Of a stretch of DNA of 9,120 nt, positions 6,417 through 9,120 are shown piece after piece (the stretch's first letter is position 1; every line of letters starts with the position of its first letter). The stretch lies in the NCBI GenBank assembly GCA_030673085.1, contig DAOVFE010000047.1:1-9120 (forward strand), given 5' to 3'. The stretch is from Anaerolineales bacterium (GTDB taxonomy: Bacteria; Chloroflexota; Anaerolineae; Anaerolineales; E44-bin32). The position numbers and the translations under genes are program-made. The notes under the pieces were generated by a model. That model ran no database searches, was not told where the DNA came from, and worked only from the letters and a program-made list of their open reading frames with translations.

Positions 6417-6442
6417 AAGGGGCGCTGTATGCAGCACCCCTT
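6417..6442 (-). terminator. strong hairpin, better paired on the minus strand; likely end signal of leuS
   Basis: An 11-position stem (6417-6427/6432-6442) encloses a 4-base loop. Read on the plus strand it has one C-A mismatch (6423/6436); read on the minus strand the same position becomes a G-U pair, so the minus-strand RNA folds without a mismatch. On that strand the stem is followed only by TTTG, a weak U-tract. It lies about 150 bases past the leuS stop. It could serve both converging genes. Confidence 0.4.
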
Positions 6443-6510
6443 CTAAACCATACATGTATTTATTCTTTGACTGCACTGAAAAAAGGCCAAATACGAGAAT
6501 GGAGACGGTT

Positions 6511-6558
6511 TATAGGGGGCGTGGGCTTTGCCCACACCCCATATATACCCCCTTTTTT
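6511..6558. terminator. GC-rich hairpin with adjacent T-run in the convergent gap
   Basis: GGGG-C-GTGGGC (6516-6526) pairs with GCCCAC-A-CCCC (6530-6540) around a TTT loop. The single C-A mismatch (6520/6536) becomes G-U on the minus strand. On the plus strand, GGGGG (6515-6519) can instead pair with CCCCC (6548-6552), directly followed by six T's (6553-6558). That is a plausible intrinsic terminator for the fusion gene ending at 6349. The site can therefore work for either converging transcript, and which is used cannot be told from sequence. Confidence 0.5.
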
Positions 6559-6594
6559 GCTAATGGTGGCTGCTTTTTTCAGTGGACTCATTCT

Positions 6595-9081
6595 TTATAT
6601 AACGATATTAACCAGCCGTTTTGGCACAACGATGATCTTGCGCGGTTCTTTTCCAGCCATGAAGCGTTGTACAGTTACGCTAGCCAGCGCCTGGCGTTTA
6701 GCCTCCTCATCATCGATGTCCGCAGGCACAAGTATCCGATCACGAACCTTGCCGTTTACCTGAACGATAAGCGTGATTTCTTCTTTCTTCGCCATTTCAG
6801 GATTAAATACCGGCCAAGGTTGAACATGGATTGAGTAGGGCTTTCCCAGACGAGACCATAGCTCTTCAGCAATATGCGGTGTGATTGGAGCCATCAATAA
6901 GAGCAACCCTTCAATGGCTTCATTGAACGCCGGATCACCACACAAACCCGCGTCCCGAGCAGCATAGATCTCATTCGTCAGCTCCATCAGCCCTGAAATC
7001 ACAGTATTGAACTCAAAATGCTCCAAGTCGTGGGTCTCTTGGCGAATAGTCTCATGTAATTTGCGCAGTAATTTACGAACTTGCTCTGGATCGCTGTCGG
7101 TGGAATCCGCGTTAGCTGTCTCAAGCACGATAGCCCAAACCCGATGCAACCATCGAATAACGCCGTGGATGTTCTTTGTACTCCAGGGGCCGCCCTCTCG
7201 CCACCGATAGCCGAACATTAGATAGGCGCGGACAGAATCGGCACCATATTTCCGCAGCTGCTCATCCGGGTCAATTACATTGCCTCGCGATTTGCTCATC
7301 CGTTGACCATCAGGGCCTAAAATTTGTCCTTGATTGCGCAACTGCATCATCGGCTCTGGACCCTTGGCGATGCCTAGATCGCGCGCCGCCTTATGAAAGA
7401 AACGAGAATAAATCAGATGCATGGTGGCATGTTCGGCGCCGCCGGTATAGGTATCCACCGGCATCCAATAATCATATTCCTTCTGGTCGAAAGGCCTTTG
7501 ATCATCCAGCGGATCGAGATAGCGCAAGTGATACCATGACGAGCAGACGAATGTATCCATGGTATCGGTCTCTCGCTCGGCCTTGCCGCCACATCGTGGG
7601 CAAGTTGTATTCCTCCAAGTTGGATGCAGCTTTAATGGGCTTTCTCCGGTCGGCCGCCACTTGACGTCATCCGGCAACAGCACCGGCAATTGGTCCTCAG
7701 GAATTGGAACAATGCCACATTTGGGGCAATAAATAATCGGAATCGGAGCGCCCCAGTAGCGCTGGCGTGAGATTAGCCAATCACGTAGACGATAATTGAC
7801 CGCCCGCTCACCACTCCCGCGCTCCTCTAGATAGGCAATGGTCCTATCAAAGGATTGATCCCCCGGGGTCCCGCTCAATGGTCCCGAGTTGATCATGATG
7901 CCATTAGCAATGACCGCTTCCGGCATTGTCGCTCCATCCAGAGAATCGATTCCTTCGGGCAAAATCACCGGCCGAATCTCGATGTCATATTTTCGCGCAA
8001 ATTCAAAATCGCGTTGATCATGAGCTGGTACAGCCATAATCCCGCCGGTGCCATAAGTCATCAGCACGTAGTCGGCGATCCAAACTGGGATTCGCTCGCC
8101 ATTCACGGGATTGATTGCATACCCGCCGGTAAAAATGCCGGTCTTCTCTTTATCAACCGTTTCACGTTGAATATCAGTCTGACGGACTGCCTGCTCGACG
8201 TAGGACCTCACGGCTTCGGTCTTCTCAGGGATGGTCAGCTTCTGAACCAATGGATGCTCAGGGGCCAGCACCATAAAGGTAGCTCCCCAAAGCGTGTCTG
8301 GACGGGTGGTGAATACTTCAATCGCATCTCCGTCTTCAGTATTAAATTTCACCCGCGCGCCCTCGCTCCGACCGATCCAGTTTTTTTGCAGCAGCTTGAT
8401 ATGCTCAGGCCAATCGAGGTGAGAGAAGTCGAGCAGCTCATCGGCGTATTTGGTAATCCGAAAGAACCATTGCTCGAGGTCTTTCTTAATCACCGGCGTT
8501 CCGCAGCGCTCACAAACTCGTCCTTCCCCAACCACCTGCTCACGGGCAAGAGTTGTATTGCAGTGCGGGCACCAATCCACCGCCGATCTCTTTCTATAGG
8601 CCAGCCCATTCGTAAATAGCTTCAGGAAAAACCATTGTGTCCACCGGTAGTAACTCGGGTCTGCCGAGATCGCTTCACGCCGCCAATCGATCATAGCGCC
8701 CATGCTCTTTAGTTGCTTGCGCATGCGAGCAATATTGGCATAGGTCCATTCCTTTGGATGGATATTCCGCTGAATGGCCGCATTCTCCGCTGGCAACCCA
8801 AACGCATCAAACCCCATCGGAAACATCACATTGTATCCGCGCATATGCATATAACGGGCGCGCGCATCGGAAGGCGTCATTGCATACCAATGGCCGATAT
8901 GAAGATCACCGGATGGATAAGGCAGCATAGTCAATGCATAATGCTTCGGACGTGAGGGATCAATATCAGCGTTATATAGTCCATCATTCGCCCAACGCTC
9001 TTGCCAACGCGGCTCAATTTCAGCCGGATCATAACGATCGATTTTCGGCCATTCCTTTTTGCTTTTCTTTTGCTCTTTCAC
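6595..9081 (-). CDS. leuS: leucyl-tRNA synthetase
   Basis: This 828-residue class I synthetase charges tRNA-Leu and has the complete bacterial-type architecture. The HIGH motif is in PYPSGDLHIGH (residues 54-64). A zinc knuckle has Cys171, Cys174, Cys190 and Cys193. The CP1 editing domain shows TTRPDTLWG (258-266) and GTGGIMAVPAHDQRD (344-358), whose HD aspartate (Asp355) is the conserved anchor for rejecting wrong amino acids. A second cysteine set is Cys452, Cys455, Cys494 and Cys497. The second signature is RMSKS (594-598), a mild KMSKS variant. The anticodon-binding helices follow, and the C-terminal domain carries VQVNGKVRDRI (773-783). Length is near the usual 800-870. It starts with GTG at 9081, seven bases after a strong GAGGAGGA. 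It stands alone and converges on the fusion gene; any T-box leader would lie beyond the window. Confidence 0.98.
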   Translation of the reverse strand: MKEQKKSKKEWPKIDRYDPAEIEPRWQERWANDGLYNADIDPSRPKHYALTMLPYPSGDLHIGHWYAMTPSDARARYMHMRGYNVMFPMGFDAFGLPAENAAIQRNIHPKEWTYANIARMRKQLKSMGAMIDWRREAISADPSYYRWTQWFFLKLFTNGLAYRKRSAVDWCPHCNTTLAREQVVGEGRVCERCGTPVIKKDLEQWFFRITKYADELLDFSHLDWPEHIKLLQKNWIGRSEGARVKFNTEDGDAIEVFTTRPDTLWGATFMVLAPEHPLVQKLTIPEKTEAVRSYVEQAVRQTDIQRETVDKEKTGIFTGGYAINPVNGERIPVWIADYVLMTYGTGGIMAVPAHDQRDFEFARKYDIEIRPVILPEGIDSLDGATMPEAVIANGIMINSGPLSGTPGDQSFDRTIAYLEERGSGERAVNYRLRDWLISRQRYWGAPIPIIYCPKCGIVPIPEDQLPVLLPDDVKWRPTGESPLKLHPTWRNTTCPRCGGKAERETDTMDTFVCSSWYHLRYLDPLDDQRPFDQKEYDYWMPVDTYTGGAEHATMHLIYSRFFHKAARDLGIAKGPEPMMQLRNQGQILGPDGQRMSKSRGNVIDPDEQLRKYGADSVRAYLMFGYRWREGGPWSTKNIHGVIRWLHRVWAIVLETANADSTDSDPEQVRKLLRKLHETIRQETHDLEHFEFNTVISGLMELTNEIYAARDAGLCGDPAFNEAIEGLLLLMAPITPHIAEELWSRLGKPYSIHVQPWPVFNPEMAKKEEITLIVQVNGKVRDRILVPADIDDEEAKRQALASVTVQRFMAGKEPRKIIVVPKRLVNIVI

Positions 9082-9088
9082 TCTTGCT

Positions 9089-9096
9089 TCCTCCTC
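9089..9096 (-). promoter_or_regulatory. Shine-Dalgarno for leuS, supporting the GTG start
   Basis: On the minus strand GAGGAGGA is followed by seven bases and then GTG. No ATG lies in frame at the conserved N-terminus, so this strong site makes the GTG start secure. Confidence 0.8.
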
Positions 9097-9120
9097 AGAT
9101 AAAGCCGAAGCTCAGCGTTG

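Noticed and set aside
6454..6834. plus-strand frame of 126 codons
   Set aside because: It runs over the convergent hairpins and into the antisense of the leuS 3' end; its open frame is a shadow of leuS.
7855..8619. plus-strand frame of 254 codons opposite leuS
   Set aside because: It lies wholly antisense to the conserved editing and zinc regions of leuS, has no family resemblance, and is best explained by leuS codon use.

Overview
This 9.1 kb window looks like a chromosomal piece of an anaerobic bacterium, and I lean towards Chloroflexota. The grounds are a tungsten-type aldehyde:ferredoxin oxidoreductase (a family found in oxygen-averse fermenters), the overall look of the leucyl-tRNA synthetase, and a TIM-barrel/NTF2 fusion protein. 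The lineage is inferred from sequence recall, not from a search. GC content looks close to 50%. There are no phage, transposase, CRISPR, tRNA or rRNA genes.

Layout. Bases 1-351 are a gene-free leader rich in hairpins, ending in two tandem covarying hairpins just before the first gene. 352-984 (+) is a zinc-dependent class II aldolase. 985-1429 is a spacer with a likely terminator and a short, interrupted frame that could encode a membrane segment. 1430-3319 (+) is the aldehyde:ferredoxin oxidoreductase. 3320-3707 is a spacer. 3708-4556 (+) is a DegV-family fatty-acid-binding protein. 4557-5236 is a 680-base spacer holding a cluster of decayed inverted-repeat arms and, at its end, a 42-codon frame that overlaps the next start as TGATG. 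5237-6349 (+) is a lysozyme-like TIM barrel fused to an NTF2/SnoaL-like domain. 6350-6594 is the convergent gap with two strong hairpins. 6595-9081 (-) is a complete leucyl-tRNA synthetase starting with GTG.

How it fits together. Spacers of about 390-680 bases separate the plus-strand genes, so they look like single-gene units and not one operon. The aldolase (sugar-phosphate or hydroxyaldehyde cleavage) and the oxidoreductase (aldehyde to acid with ferredoxin reduction) could touch the same aldehyde pool, but nothing beyond proximity supports this. DegV would supply fatty acids for phospholipid synthesis. LeuRS is housekeeping.

The best leads are the fusion protein with its possibly coupled small ORF, the covarying hairpin pair before the aldolase, and the inverted-repeat cluster after DegV. 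I did not find a clear new multi-gene system.
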